From positions 495,154,812 through 495,218,811 of the forward strand of contig NC_133328.1 in assembly GCF_042186555.1 (NCBI RefSeq): DNA of 64,000 nt, written 5' to 3'. Origin of the DNA: Aquarana catesbeiana. Its lineage: Eukaryota; Chordata; Amphibia; Anura; Ranidae. The position numbers and the translations under genes are program-made. The first letter of the stretch is position 1, and every line of letters begins with the position of its first letter. Under the pieces are notes generated by a model, which worked only from the letters and a program-made list of their open reading frames with translations, ran no database searches and was not told the origin of the DNA. Positions 44,514 to 56,547 of the stretch are shown here, in pieces.

Positions 44514-45809
44514 GTGGAGGAAGAGCACATGGCGGATAGACAGCAGGATCGTGCTAAGTACAGCAACGAGGAGGAGGGGGAGAAAAGGCCGGGGCCTGAA
44601 ACGTCCCAATCCAGAAGGAGATTAAAGGACTCAAATATGTCCTTTGGGGAGATGTTGGAGATGGTGGACATCCTGAAGAAGGCCGACTATGATGGAAAGT
44701 ATGGGCCTTACCCCAACCCCAATGTCCGAAAGGCCAAGATCATGGCCAAAAAGGTCAGGAGTCTGCACCGGAAATTCAGGGTACGACGATCGAAAGATCA
44801 GCTCAGGAAGCGGTGGTCGGACCTGAAATTACGAGAACATGAGCAGTACAGAAAGATCCGGAGAGTGCTGCAAAAAAGTAAGTAGTTGTGCTGTGTTCCT
44901 ATTCTTTTTGTGTTTATTACGTTTGTGCTGCTCCATGTGCTTTTAGGAACTGTTGTACAGTTTAAAATGGCAACTTTCAAGTTCATGGGCACATTATTCG
45001 TTCGGATCACACATTTTTATTTCGGACTATAAAATACCATTGTTTAGGCCATATGCATTTGGCCACCATTTTGAGGCCCTATACTTGTCTTCAAAGAATT
45101 TGGTTGTGTAGATGGCTTTGTTACTAGAATGAAATGCAAACTAGATTCTGTGTAAGGAGAGGACACTGTTTTCACATCTGCACACTGGAGCACTAGTGTG
45201 GGACACAAGAACACCATTTTTATTAGGGGGGCCACACAGGTGCTCCAGTGTATACTATAGGGGGGGGCTACATCTGTGAAGCTTGTACCAAACAGGTAAA
45301 GTATTGCAGGTTGACAAAGGACACTAAAAAAGCTACATCTTGGAACTCGGCTAAAATAGACAATTGTACCCCACTTCCAAGCAATGTTTCCTATTTCTAG
45401 TTCTGCCATCAAATATCTGTGTGCTAATTATACCATTTTTGTTTTACACCCCTCATCCGAGGAGACCAGAGCCCCCCCCCCTGGAAGAAGGGGAAATCCA
45501 CCCAACACAAGATGAGCAGGAGGATGAAGACGTGGTGGAACTAGTCACCACAACAGGTGAGTGTCTGTGACCACAGGCTCAGATAAGAGATGGATGGCGG
45601 CATTTTTTTTAGACCTAATTTATTTTGGGTTTCCTCTCTTTTTAGGTGATCGTGAGGTTGTGGATGAAGATCCTTTCACATCAGAAAGTGCCCAGATCGT
45701 GATCGGGGAGATCATGGGGTGTAATTTACAATTGGAAAACATCAAGCAAAACATCAATGATGTTATTCCAAAATATAAAAACATCATTGATGTTTTGGGG
45801 CGAGTTTAA
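44514..45809 (+). CDS. Myb/SANT-like protein of the Harbinger element
   Basis: Three exons fit: 44514-44877, 45470-45556 and 45646-45809, with donors GTAAGT and GTGAGT and acceptors CCAG and TTTAG. The phases match (1 nt + 2 nt at both joins), giving 204 residues (199 if the second ATG at 44529 is used). Exon 1 encodes an acidic/basic leader and a Myb-like helical module (FGEMLEMVDILKKADYDGKY ... RKFRVRRSKDQLRKRWSDLK, with the Trp and basic helix). Exon 2 is Pro/Glu-rich, and exon 3 has an amphipathic C-terminal helix (LENIKQNINDVI). In Harbinger systems the Myb-like partner imports the transposase and helps it bind the ends. Intact here, unlike the transposase. Confidence 0.85.
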
Positions 45810-45878
45810 AACCCCTCCAAATCACTTTCTTCTTTTGTCTGCTACAATGTGCGAAATGTTTTTGTGATTTTTCCCAAA

Positions 45879-46090
45879 GCCAAATTTGGAGGATGCACAC
45901 AATGTGTCAACATGTGCTATCTGCCATCACGGGAGATCAATGGACGCGTTTTGGGGGTGCAACCCCTTCCTCAATTATAAAGTAGCGGTGAGGAAGGGCT
46001 TTCTCCCCCAAAACACGTCCCTTGATCCCCCGTGATGGCAGATAGCACATGTTGACATTGTGAAATTTGTGTGCATCTTCCAAATTTGGC
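45879..46090. repeat. Imperfect palindrome between convergent Harbinger genes
   Basis: About 212 bp, with arms of about 95 bp meeting near 45985: GCCAAATTTGGAGGATGCACAC at the left pairs with GTGTGCATCTTCCAAATTTGGC at the right, and CAACATGTGCTATCTGCCATCACGGG pairs with its complement. One arm alone is present in the first Harbinger copy (about 1105-1228). Confidence 0.8.
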
Positions 46091-46444
46091 TTTTCCAGGG
46101 GTGATTTCCCCCTATCTGAAAGCAATATCAAACACAGTTCCTAAATACTCATGTCTGATATTGCCTTCAAGTTCTACCAAATATGAACTTTGTAAGATCA
46201 AGATTTGTGTCTTTCTTGTTGGTTTTACACAGGCCTGTTTTCTATAAAATGCACATTTTGATTTTGGATAATGACACCACAAAAATTGGTATACAACAAA
46301 CATGTTGGTTTGTCAGAAAAACCATTGGTAAATGCACATGTGATTGTGCAGGTATTAAAAAGATTGTTCATCAAGAATGTGTGGATTATTGTCTCAACAC
46401 TACAACACTTTTGGGGTGATGTAATTGTTGTTTTATGAGAAAAT

Positions 46445-46553
46445 GGGGGTAATTTCCTAAGGGCAAATCCTCTTTGCACTACAAGTGCAGTTTCAGTGCA
46501 GTTGCAAGTGCACTTGTAGTGAAAAGTGTCTTTGCATTTAGTAAATAACAGCC
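46445..46553. repeat. Small palindromic MITE-like repeat (second copy)
   Basis: Same unit as 659-758, inverted relative to it, with the TGCACTACAAGTGCA core partly duplicated (CAGTTTCAGTGCAGTTGCAAGTG). Confidence 0.6.
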
Positions 46554-46623
46554 AACAGTGCTTTGTATAAGGTTACACAATCACGATATTTTCTGCACTC
46601 CACACATTTCTGTCAGGGTCAGC

Positions 46624-47049
46624 TCAAACAAACACAAGCAGTAAATGTCCACAAAGAAGAGCCTGGGGGGAGATGCCTGTCGAGAACTTGAGGTCCTGCA
46701 GGCTTCTCCCTGTGGCCAAATACCGCAAGGTAGCGACCAACCTCTGCTCCGGAGTGATGTCTTGCCTCATGCAGGTATCCTGCCTGCTGATATAAGGGGT
46801 CAGCGAAGCCAACAAACGGTGAAACACGGGGTCCGTCATCCTGAGAATGTTCCTGAAATCATCAGGATTATTCTCACGGATATCACGGAGCAAAGGCATA
46901 TGACAGAACTGGTCACGCTGAAGCAACCAATTCTTGGTCCATGAACTCCTCCTCACCCTGTTCATGGACTGGACTTGTGTCAAGGTCAGGACCCCAACAC
47001 CAAGCCCCCGCACAGCACGAACTCTACAAGGAGTACGCATACGAAACAT
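46624..47049 (-). pseudogene. Harbinger transposase, N-terminal half only
   Basis: Minus strand, ATG at 47049. After an Arg-rich leader come QFCHMPLLRDIREN, DDFRNILRMTDPVFHRLL and RLVATLRYLATGRSLQDLKFSTGIS, the conserved N-terminal region with helix-turn-helix of HARBI1-type transposases. Soon after GISPQAL the reading runs into sequence that matches the 3' untranslated region of the first copy (about 573-605). An internal deletion has thus removed the whole DDE catalytic part, whose C-terminal half is seen intact at 1-534. The truncated protein (141 residues) may still bind ends or partners. Confidence 0.85.
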
Positions 47050-47528
47050 GGCTAGAAAACGGTCGGCTGCTCAGAACGAAGTAACAGAACGCACTGAAGA
47101 ACAGCAAGGCCTGTGAAGAGCGACCTGAAAACCAGTAACGAACGAACAAGAATACAATGACTACCTAAAGTCACGCGGAACTTTATGCACGCACTGAAGA
47201 GCAGATACAAACCCACAAGCACAAACTGAATGGCAGAAAACGATCTGAAAGCCACGTGTCTGAAAAAGCGCGAATCGTCTCTCACCAAACTTTTACTAAC
47301 ACGAGATTAGCAAAAGGAGCCCAAAGGGTGCCGCGCTTGGTTTAGATCCGGCCTTTTCTAGTCTCGTCGTACGTGGTGTACGTCACCGCGTTCTTGGCGA
47401 TCGGAAATTCCGACAACTTTGTGCGACCGTGTGTAGGTAAAACAAGTTTGAGCCAACATCCGTCGGAAAAAATCCTAGGATTTTGTTGTCGGAATGTCCG
47501 AACAAGGTCCGACCGTGTGTACGGGGCA

Positions 47529-49587
47529 TTACAGTGGCCTCGACCCATAGTTCTACATACTCTCCAATATTTTGGCTTTGCCAATTATTATCAGAAATGT
47601 ATTCGTAATTTTTCTTTTCTGGTCAAACCCCTGACTGATATGACCAGGAGGGACCACAATCCACAGAATTTTTCCCCCAGGATTTTATTAAAGCCTTTGA
47701 ATTCCTCAAGGCGACTTTTGCCACTGCTCCTGTGCTAGCCCATTCTGATCTTACTTTACCCTTCATTCTTGAAGTTGATGTGTCTGAGACTCTCCTGTCT
47801 CAAGGTCCTACCTCTGAGAGCGTTATTCATCCCTCTGGCTACTTTTCTGAGAAATTGTCTCCTGCAGAATGTAATTATGAGATTGGGGACAGAGAATTAT
47901 TAGCCATCATCTTAGCTCCTAAAGAATGGAGGCCTCTCCTCGAGGGTACTACTGTGCCGGTCCTCATTTTGATGGACCATAAGAATCTCACATTTTTGTC
48001 TGATGCAAAATGCTCATCTCCCAGAAGGGCAGGTGGGCCCTTTTCTGTCAAGCTACATTTACATAGTCTCATTCTTACCTGGTATGAAGAATATGAGGAC
48101 TGATGCATTGTTGGGGCAGTTTTCCTCCTCTTCCAAGATGGAGTTTGTTCCTATACCTGTGATACCTCCGGACTTCATTTTGGCCACTATTCACACTAGT
48201 CTCACTTCACCTTTGGGTGAGAGAATTCTGGCCTCTCAAATCCATTCTCCAAAACCTCATGACCGCTGCTTTGCCCCTGAGAATCTCTACACTGCCTTTG
48301 GTCTAGAGCTACCATTCTCCTAAAGCAGCTGGGCACCCAGGGTACAATCAACTCATCTGTCTCAACAATTCTGGTGGCCTAGTCTCCACACGGATGTAAC
48401 CACCTTTATAGCCGCTTGTCCATGCTGCTGTAACCACCTTTGTAGCCGCTTGTCCCATGTGTGCTCAGAATAAAACACCCCACCTTCCAGTGGGCTTTCT
48501 ACATCCCATACCCAGTGGAGCGAGGCCTTGGACCCACTTGTCTATTGATTTTATTGTGGAATTACCCAACTCCCAGGGCAACACAGTTATTCTTATGGTG
48601 GTTGACTGGTTTTCGAAAATGTCTCATTCTATTCGACTAAAGAAGTTGCCTACGTCTAAAGAACTGGCATAAATTTTTGCTCGGTAGGTCTTTCCGTTAC
48701 ATGGGTTACCTAAAGTTATGAACTTGCACAGGGGTAGCCAGTTTGTGTCCAGGTTTTGGCAGGCCTCTTGTGCACAGTTCATTCAGCTTTCCTTCTCCTC
48801 TGCATAACACCCACAGTCCAATGGGGCTACAGAACGGGTTGCCCTGGAGCAGTTCCTACGTTCCTGTATTTCTGACCAGCATAACAGCTGGTCAGACCTG
48901 TTATCTTGCTCACAATACCACCATCAATGCCGCTTCCCAATTATCTCTGTTTATGGCCAACTATAGGTTCCAACCATCCATGTTGCCTGACACATGTGTT
49001 CTGCAAGGAATTCCTGTGTTAGAGGAACATCTTCGGGAACTCTGTTTCACCTGGGTGCAGATCCAAGAATTCTTCCAACGCACCAGGGAGAGGTACAGAC
49101 TCCATGCGCCTACCTGCGCCCTCCTACCAAATTGGGGAGAGGGTCTGGCTGTCTTCTTGTAACCTCCGACTCCATGTTCCCTCACTAAAACTGGCATCTC
49201 GGTATATTGGGTCTTTCTGCATACTCTGTAAGAGTAACCCAGTGGCCTACGCATTAAACCTTCCTTCCAACATGTGTATTTCCAACATATTCCATGTTTC
49301 TTTATTAAAACCTTTGGTGTGCAACCACTATACCCCCTTGGTAGCACGCCCTCATCCGTTTTAGGTTGACAACCATGTGGAATTTGAGATAAAATCTATC
49401 ATTGACTCCCGTAGGTTTCGTGGATGCATACATTACCTTATTCATTGGAGGGGTTACAGTACAGAGGAATGCTCTTGGGTCTCATCCCCCAGCATACACG
49501 CCCCTGCCCTCCTCTGTGCTTTCCATAGACATTTTCCCCTCAAGCCTGGTGCCCCCCGAGGGGGAGGAGTCGTTGAGGAGGGGGTAC
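47529..49587 (+). pseudogene. Gypsy B RNase H, integrase and chromodomain
   Basis: The frame interrupted at 42010 resumes right after the TTA. RNase H: FILEVDVSETLLSQG (first Asp region), YFSEKLSPAECNYEIGDRELL, LILMDHKNLTFLS (47730-48000). Integrase: FIVELPNSQGNTVILMVVDWFSKM (first Asp, about 48550-48620), LRHRGSQF-like second-Asp region with a mutated start at about 48722, NTTINAASQLSLF, and the C-terminal LPSNMCISNIFHVSLLKPL (about 49260). Chromodomain: IDSRRFRGCIHYLIHWRGYS at about 49393-49460. Frameshifts occur near 48100, 48310, 48670 and 49160. Confidence 0.85.
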
Positions 49588-50086
49588 TGTCAGCGTTGGT
49601 CTCCTGCTATTTACTAGCAGCTCTTTCTTTCAGTGCACAGAGGCTGCTCAGCTGTCGGTTAATTACCAGCCATTCATTGTTTCCACAGTGACTCACCTGG
49701 TTACCATTACCTGCCTCATTAGTCCAGCTTACAGCCAGCCCCTTTTTGGCTATTTAAACAGCTTTGCTCATGCTGTCCGTGCCCCCGCATGGTCAACATC
49801 TCCAGTGTCTTCGTGCTGTGTTCCTGTGTATGACTTGACCTGGCTGACTTCTCTTCTGATTCCTGCTCCTGATTTTTGGCTCTTGACAACATTGACTTCT
49901 GGTTCCCCGATCCTTGCTCATCTAATTACCTGCTCTGGCTTCCAAATAGTGGCTTCCAAACAGTGGCTTCCAAACCCTGGCTTCTGTTTTTGAAAATGTT
50001 CCTGAACTGTGGTTATTTTTGCTATTACATTAAAGGTGTGATTTTAACTGCATTTTCTGTCTCTGTCTGGTTTATGGTTCCTGGCA
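49588..50086 (+). repeat. 3' LTR of Gypsy B
   Basis: Starts TGTCAGCGTTGG after a purine tract (GAGGAGGGGGTAC, 49575-49587) and ends near CTGGCA at about 50086. The right boundary is approximate, and no matching target duplication could be shown. It has three GTGGCTTCCAAA-type repeats near 49940-49975 that the truncated 5' LTR lacks. Confidence 0.75.
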
Positions 50087-50364
50087 GTTACATAACGCTG
50101 AACACTCTACTGTATTCTGAACAGCATTTTAGATTGTCTAGACCGATTTGTTTTGTACAAATAGGTAGGAGTGAGGATGATTTAGATACTCCCCCCAAAA
50201 AAGGCAGGTTTCTCATCATGGGAGATGGTGTAGTGGGAGTGAGAGTAAGGGGGCCCAATCACCCACCAATCAATGAAAGACAGAACTCTCTTCAGTAGGG
50301 AAAGCAGACTAGTGATCACAATATTAAAGTGGAACTTCACTCTCTTAACCAACATTGACTATTT
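50087..50364. other. Non-coding flank between Gypsy B and piggyBac element 2
   Basis: No gene is seen. 50326-50340 (TTAAAGTGGAACTTC) resembles the ends of the foldback family at 26473 and 62599. Confidence 0.5.
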
Positions 50365-50839
50365 TTAACCACTTCAGCCCCGGAAGGATTTACCCCCTTC
50401 CTGATCAGAGCTCTTTTTACAATTTGGCACTGCGTCGCTTTAACTGCTAATTGCATGGTCATGCAATGCTGTACCCAAACGAAATTTGTAACCTTTTTTT
50501 CCCACAAATAGAGCTTTCTTTTGATGGTATTTGATCACATCTGCAGTTTTTATTTTTTGCGCTATAGACGGAAAAAGACCGAAAATTAAAAAAAAAAAAT
50601 GATATTTTCTACTGTTTGTTATAAAAAAAATCTAATAAACTCAATTTTAGTCATACATTTAGGCCAAAATGTATTCGGCCACATGTCTTTGGTAAAAAAA
50701 GTCAATAAGCGTATATTTATTGGTTTTTGCAAAAGTTATAGCGTCTACAAACTAGGGTACATTTTCTGGAATTTACACAACTTTTAGTTTATGACTGCCT
50801 ATGTAATTTCTTGAGGCACTAAAATGGCAGGGCAGTACA

Positions 50840-51510
50840 ACCCCCCCCCCCCAAATGATCCCATTTTGGAAAGTAGACACCCCAAGGAAATTGCCGAGAG
50901 GCATGTTGAGCCCATTAAATATTAATTTTGAAGTGATTGAATAATGATAAAAAAAAAAAAAAATTACAAAAAGTTGTCACTAAATGATATATTGCTCACA
51001 CATGCCATGGTTATATGTGAAATTGCACCCCAAAATACATTTAACTGCTTCTCCTGAGTATGGGGATACCACATGTGTGGGACTTTTTGGGAGCCTAGCT
51101 GCATACGGGGCCCCGAAAACCAATCACCGCCTTCAGGATTTCTAAGGGCGAAAATTTTTTATTTCACTCCTCACTACCTATCACAGTTTTGAAGGCCATA
51201 AAATGCCAAGATAGCACAACCCCCCCCCCCCCCAATGACCCCATTTTGGAAAGTAGACACCCCAAGCTATTTGCTGAGAGGCATGGTATTTTGCAGCTCT
51301 CATTTGTTTTTGAAAATGAAGAAAGACAAGAAAAATGTTTTTTTTTTTTTTTCTTTTTTCAATTTTCAAAACTTTGTAACAAAAAGTGAGGTCTGCAAAA
51401 TACTCACTATACCTCTCAGAAAAAAGCTTGGGGTGTCTACTCTCCAAAATGGGGTCATTTGGGGGGGAGGGTTTGTGCCACCTGGGCATTCCATGGCCTC
51501 CGAAACTGTG
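50840..51510. repeat. Subterminal foldback of piggyBac element 2
   Basis: TGACCCCATTTTGGAAAGTAGACACCCCAAGCTA (in part at 50862 and 51235) is inverted at 51415-51460. The centre is a T-rich run near 51345. This is the counterpart of 35070-36140, shortened on one side at about 51510. Confidence 0.7.
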
Positions 51511-53148
51511 TGGGGAAAAAACACACTTTTTAAAATTTTAATGCACTAAAACACAATATATTGCCCAAATGTTTTATGAAATAAAAAAGATGATCTTAGG
51601 CCAAGTATATGGATACCAAACATGGCATGCTTTAAAATTGCGCACAAACGTGCAGTGGCGACAAACTAAATACATTTTTAAAAGCCTTTAAAAGCCTTTA
51701 CAGGTTACCACTTTTGATTTACAGAGGAGGTCTACTGCTAAAATTACTGCCCTCGATCTGACCTGATCTGATACCTCACATGCATGGTGCAATTGCTGTT
51801 TACATTTGACGCCAGACCGGCGCTTGTGTTCGCCTTTGCGCGAGAGCAGGGGGGGACAGGGGTGCTTTTTTTTTCTTTATTTTTTTTTGCTTTTTTTATC
51901 TTATTTTTAAACTGTTCCTTTCATTTTTTTTTTTATAATTTTTATTGTTATCTCAGGGAATGTAAATATCCCCTATGATAGCAATAGGTAGTGACATGTA
52001 CTCTTTTTGAAAAAATTGGGGTCTATTAGACCCTAGATCTCTCCTCTGCCCTCAAAGCATTTGACCACACCAAGATCGGTTACATCTGGCGAAATCTAAG
52101 TCATAAAATGCTCGTAGTTTCCGGTTTCTTAGGCCATAGAGATGTTTGGAGCTGTTCTGGTCTCCTATCAGCTCTATGGTCAGCTGGCCGAGTCATGGGC
52201 TGCATTCTCAGGTTCCCTGTTGGGACAGGAGAGCCAGAGAAAAATATTGAAGACGGTGGGGGGGCATTCCCTCCCACTGCTTGTAAAAGCAGTCTAGAGG
52301 CTAAATAGCTGCTAGGATTGCTTTTACATTAAAGCCGACCGCTAGCTGAAAAGAATGATACCAAGATGATACCTAAACCTGCAGGCATCATTCTGGTATA
52401 ACCACTCAAAGTCCAGCAACCAGTACATTGCTGGTCCTTGTTGGGCATATATTGTAAACTTTTTTTCATGCTGCCTGTGGGGTGAACGAAAAAAAGAGAT
52501 TGATCGGTGGGTATGCCCACCATTAGAATACCTCCCTTCATCCATCCACTTCTAATGATGGGCATACATGCACCGTTTATATATGCCAAAGCATGGGGGC
52601 ATCTACCCCAAAAGGTAGGAGCTCCTCCGCCCCTGCTGCCCCCGTGCTTCAGCATATATGCTCTTTTTTTAACTGTGGTGGTGAAATCACCTCCGACAGC
52701 GCTGGAGTCACGGCTTTATGTATCGTGGGAGCAAACGCTGTTGCTGTCAAGATAAATAAATCCGCTCTGCAGCTGAATGGCGTACCTGAAAACAAAAAAA
52801 TGGTTAACAATAAAACAGTTAACAGTAAAGTATAAAAAAATTGCATACCTATAAAGCAAACATGATAAAACATAATAACAATAAAACATTGCAGAATAGA
52901 ATACAGTAAAAAAGAGCAGAACAACAGAGAGAGAATAGAGAGTGAACAATAAAACGACAACTATTTTTGTTTGTTTTATTCTATATATTTTTTTGTGTTT
53001 TTTTTTTTTTTTCCTTTTTTTTACACTTTTTTTGTAACTGTAACTTTTGTAACTGTAACCGGTTCCAGGTTCGGGTCTCTCAAAATGCGATGGCATCTTG
53101 GGAGACCCTGTGAAAGTGTGCCTAGTCTGTGCAGTGCTGTACCCTACG

Positions 53149-54992
53149 CTAATACTCAACTAGTGTATGGTAGCGTTCAAAACATTCACCAATGCAAAGA
53201 CCAGGATTATCAGGACAGGAAGGACAATAATAGCGGGTGTCATGCCTATATCCGCGCTTGCTGCAGACACAACATCTTTTTTGGGTGGCTCGTTGGGTAG
53301 GGGTACTCGGGAGGACATAAAGAAAATGCCTCTCATGCAGCCGGCTTACTGCATTTGGTTGGGGAAGGTGAGGTGGAGCACCGTCTGGAAACAGAAGGGC
53401 TCTGACGATCTCTTCCTGGAATTTAAGGAAGGATCCAGTCCGTCCTGAAGCTCTGCATAGCACATAAGCGTTCAGCAAAGCCAATTGAAATAAATAAACA
53501 GACACTTTCTTGTACCAGCGTCTGGCCTTACAATTAGGTACGGCACCAACAACTGGTCGTTGAGGTCCACCCCTCCCATATTTTGGTTATATTCGTGGAC
53601 ACAGAGGGGTTTCTCCACAACACCAGTCGCTGTAGTAATTTGGACAGTCGTGTCTGCATGAAGGGAGGTAAGAACGAAAACATTCTTATTATCCCTCCAC
53701 TTCATAGTGAGCAAGTTATTACACTTGAAGCAGGCTCTCTCCCCCAGCCTAAGACGGGAATCTACAAGCCGCTGGGGAAAGCCCCAGCGATTAGGTCGCA
53801 CGGTGCCACATTCTCCAATCTGCTGATCAAACAAGTGACTAAAAAGTGGTACGCTCGTGTAATAATTATCCACATATTAGTGGTACCCCTTTCCAAATAA
53901 GTGTGACACCAAGTTCCACACAATCTTGCCAGCGCTTCCTATGTAGTCAGGGCAGTTTGTTGGCTCTACGTGGCTATCTTTTCCCTCGTAAGCCATTAAA
54001 CTACATGTATAGCCTGTGGCCCTTTCACAGAGCTTATACATCTTGACCCCGTATCTGGCACGCTTGCTGGGAAGGTACTGTTTGAATGACAAGCGGCCAG
54101 AAAACTTAATCAGGGACTCATCAACGCAGACAACTTGATGGGGAGTAAACAAGTCTGCAAAACATTGGTTGAAGTGGTTTACGAGGGGCCGAATTTTGTA
54201 GAGCTGATCGCCTCTAGGAGGATGACAGAGTTCATTGTCATTGAAGTGCAAGAACCGCAAGATATGCTCGTATCGTGCCCTGGTCATGGAGGCAGAGAAC
54301 AAGGGCATATGGTGAATTGGGTCAGTAGACCAATATGACCGCAACTCACTCTTTTTAGTTATGCTCACGTTGAGGGAAAGGCCCAGAAAGAGCTTAAATT
54401 CAGAAACCGTAATTGGTCTCCAATCTCTGGCAAGGGAGGACTGGGGAATAGTGGCGATGTGTTGACCAGCGTACAAATTGCTTTAGTCCACAATAGATCT
54501 ATAGAGATCTTCGGTGAAAAACAGCGAATAAAAATCAAGTGACATAAAATCAACTGTTTCCACCTGAATGCTGGGTTGGCCAGTGAATGGGGGAAGTTCA
54601 GGTGCTGCAGAAGTGGTGGGTTCCCAATTAGGATTGGCGAATGCAGCAGGAAGGGCACTATGGGCTCGACGGGCCTGTGTTCGTCTTCTTGGTGGCATCG
54701 GGACACTACTTGTGCTTGCCACCTCGCCAGCTTGAACTGCACTTATGGGACTCGCCACGTCACCACGTGATACTGTAGTGCTGGATTGAATACAACCAGG
54801 GTGTACTAGGCCACTGGTGCTTGCCAGTTCACGAGAAGGAATAGCGGCGCTAGTACTGCTCTGCTCCATACGAGGGACTTGCGCTTCTTGCACATCAACG
54901 ACAGAAGAAGAAGTTCGGGGTCTGGTACGCCTGACCTTGGCAGGGACCACAACTCCGTCTTCCTCTTCACTATCTGTCATGCTCAGAAACAT
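53149..54992 (-). pseudogene. piggyBac transposase, nearly full-length
   Basis: Minus strand, about 610 codons from ATG near 54978-54992. The N-terminus is acidic and Ser/Thr-rich (DSEEEDG; RRTRPRTSSS). The DDE domain starts with WRPITVSEFKLFLGLSLNV (about 54370-54420). Catalytic Asp candidates are in VVCVDESLIKFSG (about 54110-54140), VDNYYTSVPLF (about 53850-53870) and GGVDLNDQL (about 53545-53570). A C-terminal cysteine-rich domain (CCVCSKRGYRHDT, YCPSCPDN, CIGECFERYH) ends at TAG 53149. Defects seen: in-frame TAA at 54483-54485 and at 53877-53879, and a frameshift near 53530. Otherwise the enzyme is readable throughout. Confidence 0.9.
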
Positions 54993-55513
54993 GTAGGCCT
55001 CTTCACTAGGGTACCTTCAATTTGCCATTTTGGGCTCTAAATTTAGTGGTGCACTAGTGAGACTCACAGGTAAAAAAACTGCTGACTGTTAGTGACTGTA
55101 TCAAAACGCTATCAAAAAAACTGTTAGCGATCACAGGGATCAGGCCTGACTCTGTGAACGCTGCAGTTATGTGTGTTTAGTGTTTTGTAAGTGCAAGTGA
55201 TTGATCGATACTGCACTTGGGTGGGCTGGGCTGGGCGGAGGGGCTAAACGCAGGTGCTAACAGGTATCTGGGCTGATCCCGCTAACACTGTGTTTTTGGG
55301 AACCCTAAACTGCTGGGGACGCTAGTATAGATCTGATCAGATATTGATCCATTCAGATACTATACCACTAAGGGAGGTGTATGCTGCGTGCGTGGGTGTT
55401 AGTGGTAGTGGCACTAACCTCACTCTGCCTGGGGCGACGCAGACCCTATCTGACCCTAAAACCTAACTTGTATCACCTGCCGGGTAATCGGGGGTTAAAC
55501 CTTTATTAGGTAA
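54993..55513. other. 5' non-coding region of piggyBac element 2
   Basis: Matches 32560-33040 of element 1 in inverted orientation (CAGTATCGATCGATCACT, AGATACTATACCACTAAGGGAGG). It includes CTGGGCTGGGC repeats and no ORF worth annotating. Confidence 0.6.
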
Positions 55514-56545
55514 TGTAGCGCTGGTAGATTTTTATCTACTGGTAAATTTAGTGGGTCGCTTATTATAGGAAGTTAGATTTGCCTCTGTTCCAGCTTGGCT
55601 GACATTGCATGCAGTTCCACATTGTGCCGGTGGGTTTAGTCACCATCGGCAGTTGTTGGAAAAGCAACGTGTTGAAGCGAATGAGTGCTCCTCTGTCCCA
55701 GAGATAACTCGGTGGAGGTGGTCCTCCAAGTTGCATTCTGGGAGAGGGTATTTATGGGACAGACGCCATGTTTTAGGGTTCGTTTTCAGCCACCTGCTGG
55801 CCCTCCTGGCCGACAGGTATGCACTAGGAATACCATCTCGTGGTCCTCCGTTCCGGAGGCCCGCGTCGCTGCGGCATGTGGGTGGGACCAGAAGCCTGTC
55901 TGGGGCCTACCACAGCAGCGGAGGAATGGTCCTGAGCTGTCTATCCTGAGTGAAGAAGCTGGACAACCGAAAAGATCCCAGGGGAGGACCCGTCATGGAA
56001 GAATCATGCAGAGTGCTGGTCTGGAGAGGGGCCTGGTGACTCGGTTGGAGGACGCATTCCGAAGTAATCTTACAGTATAGTACTGCCGGGTTGGCTTAAA
56101 GGTTAAGTACTGTATCTGACATTCATCACAAACCAATACATCCTGTGGCAGGGGATCGTACGGGTTTTATTCTGATAAGTCTGTGGCAGAGACTTTTGTT
56201 CATGCTACGTGCTGGCTGCTAGGCAAGTGAGAGATGTCTATCCAGGCGGGCAAAGATTGAATCCTACGAAAGGGGGACTATTCAATTGCAAGTGTTCAAT
56301 TACAAAGAATGTTCTGAAGAAATACAACAGAAAGGTATTTGAGCTTCCCTGCAGCTTTCCTGCTACCTCTTTCCTGCTACTTCCCTTGTTCGTTTTATTA
56401 AAGCATTGGAAAACCTACTCAAGTGTTTGGTGCTTATATCATCCAGAGGTAAACTCAACAGAACCCTAGACCCAATACAGAGGTATTGAGAGTGAAGGTA
56501 ACAAGCCCACTTAAACCAGCAGCTTCACCAAGAGTTATTGCTACA
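55514..56545 (+). repeat. 5' LTR of the unknown-ORF element
   Basis: 1032 bp. It contains the blocks GGACAGACGCCATGTTTTAGG and CTGCTACTTCCCTTGTTCG, then TTTTATTAAAGCATTGGAAAAC, in which ATTAAA may serve as polyadenylation signal. Short ORFs such as 55605-55949 and 56209-56469 occur in both LTRs and are not considered genes. Confidence 0.85.
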
Positions 56546-56547
56546 TG

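Larger units (their letters stand above)
42013..47528. mobile_element. PIF/Harbinger element with MADF, Myb-like and truncated transposase genes
   Basis: 5516 bp with terminal inverted repeats TGCCCCGTACACACGGTC at both ends and TTA duplication (42010-42012; 47529-47531). Inside: a MADF gene on the minus strand (43020-44244), a Myb/SANT-like gene on the plus strand (44514-45809) divergent from it, and a transposase fragment on the minus strand (46624-47049) convergent with the Myb gene. The MADF and Myb genes keep open, splice-consistent frames; the transposase has lost its catalytic half. The element is therefore probably mobilised, if at all, only in trans. Confidence 0.9.
37546..50086 (+). 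mobile_element. Ty3/Gypsy chromodomain retrotransposon B, split by Tc1 and Harbinger
   Basis: LTRs at 37546-37915 (truncated) and 49588-50086. In order it holds gag (38097-38878), protease (38954-39163), reverse transcriptase (41225-42012 with a frameshift), RNase H, integrase and chromodomain (47529-49587). A Tc1 element (39322-41222) lies between protease and RT, and a Harbinger element (42013-47528) between RT and RNase H. Many frameshifts and stops show that the element is dead. Without the insertions the body would be about 5.1 kb. Confidence 0.9.

Noticed and set aside
55605..56469. ORFs in the LTR (55605-55949, 55685-56080, 56209-56469)
   Set aside because: They lie within LTR sequence, the first ones are broken in the other LTR, and no motifs are seen.
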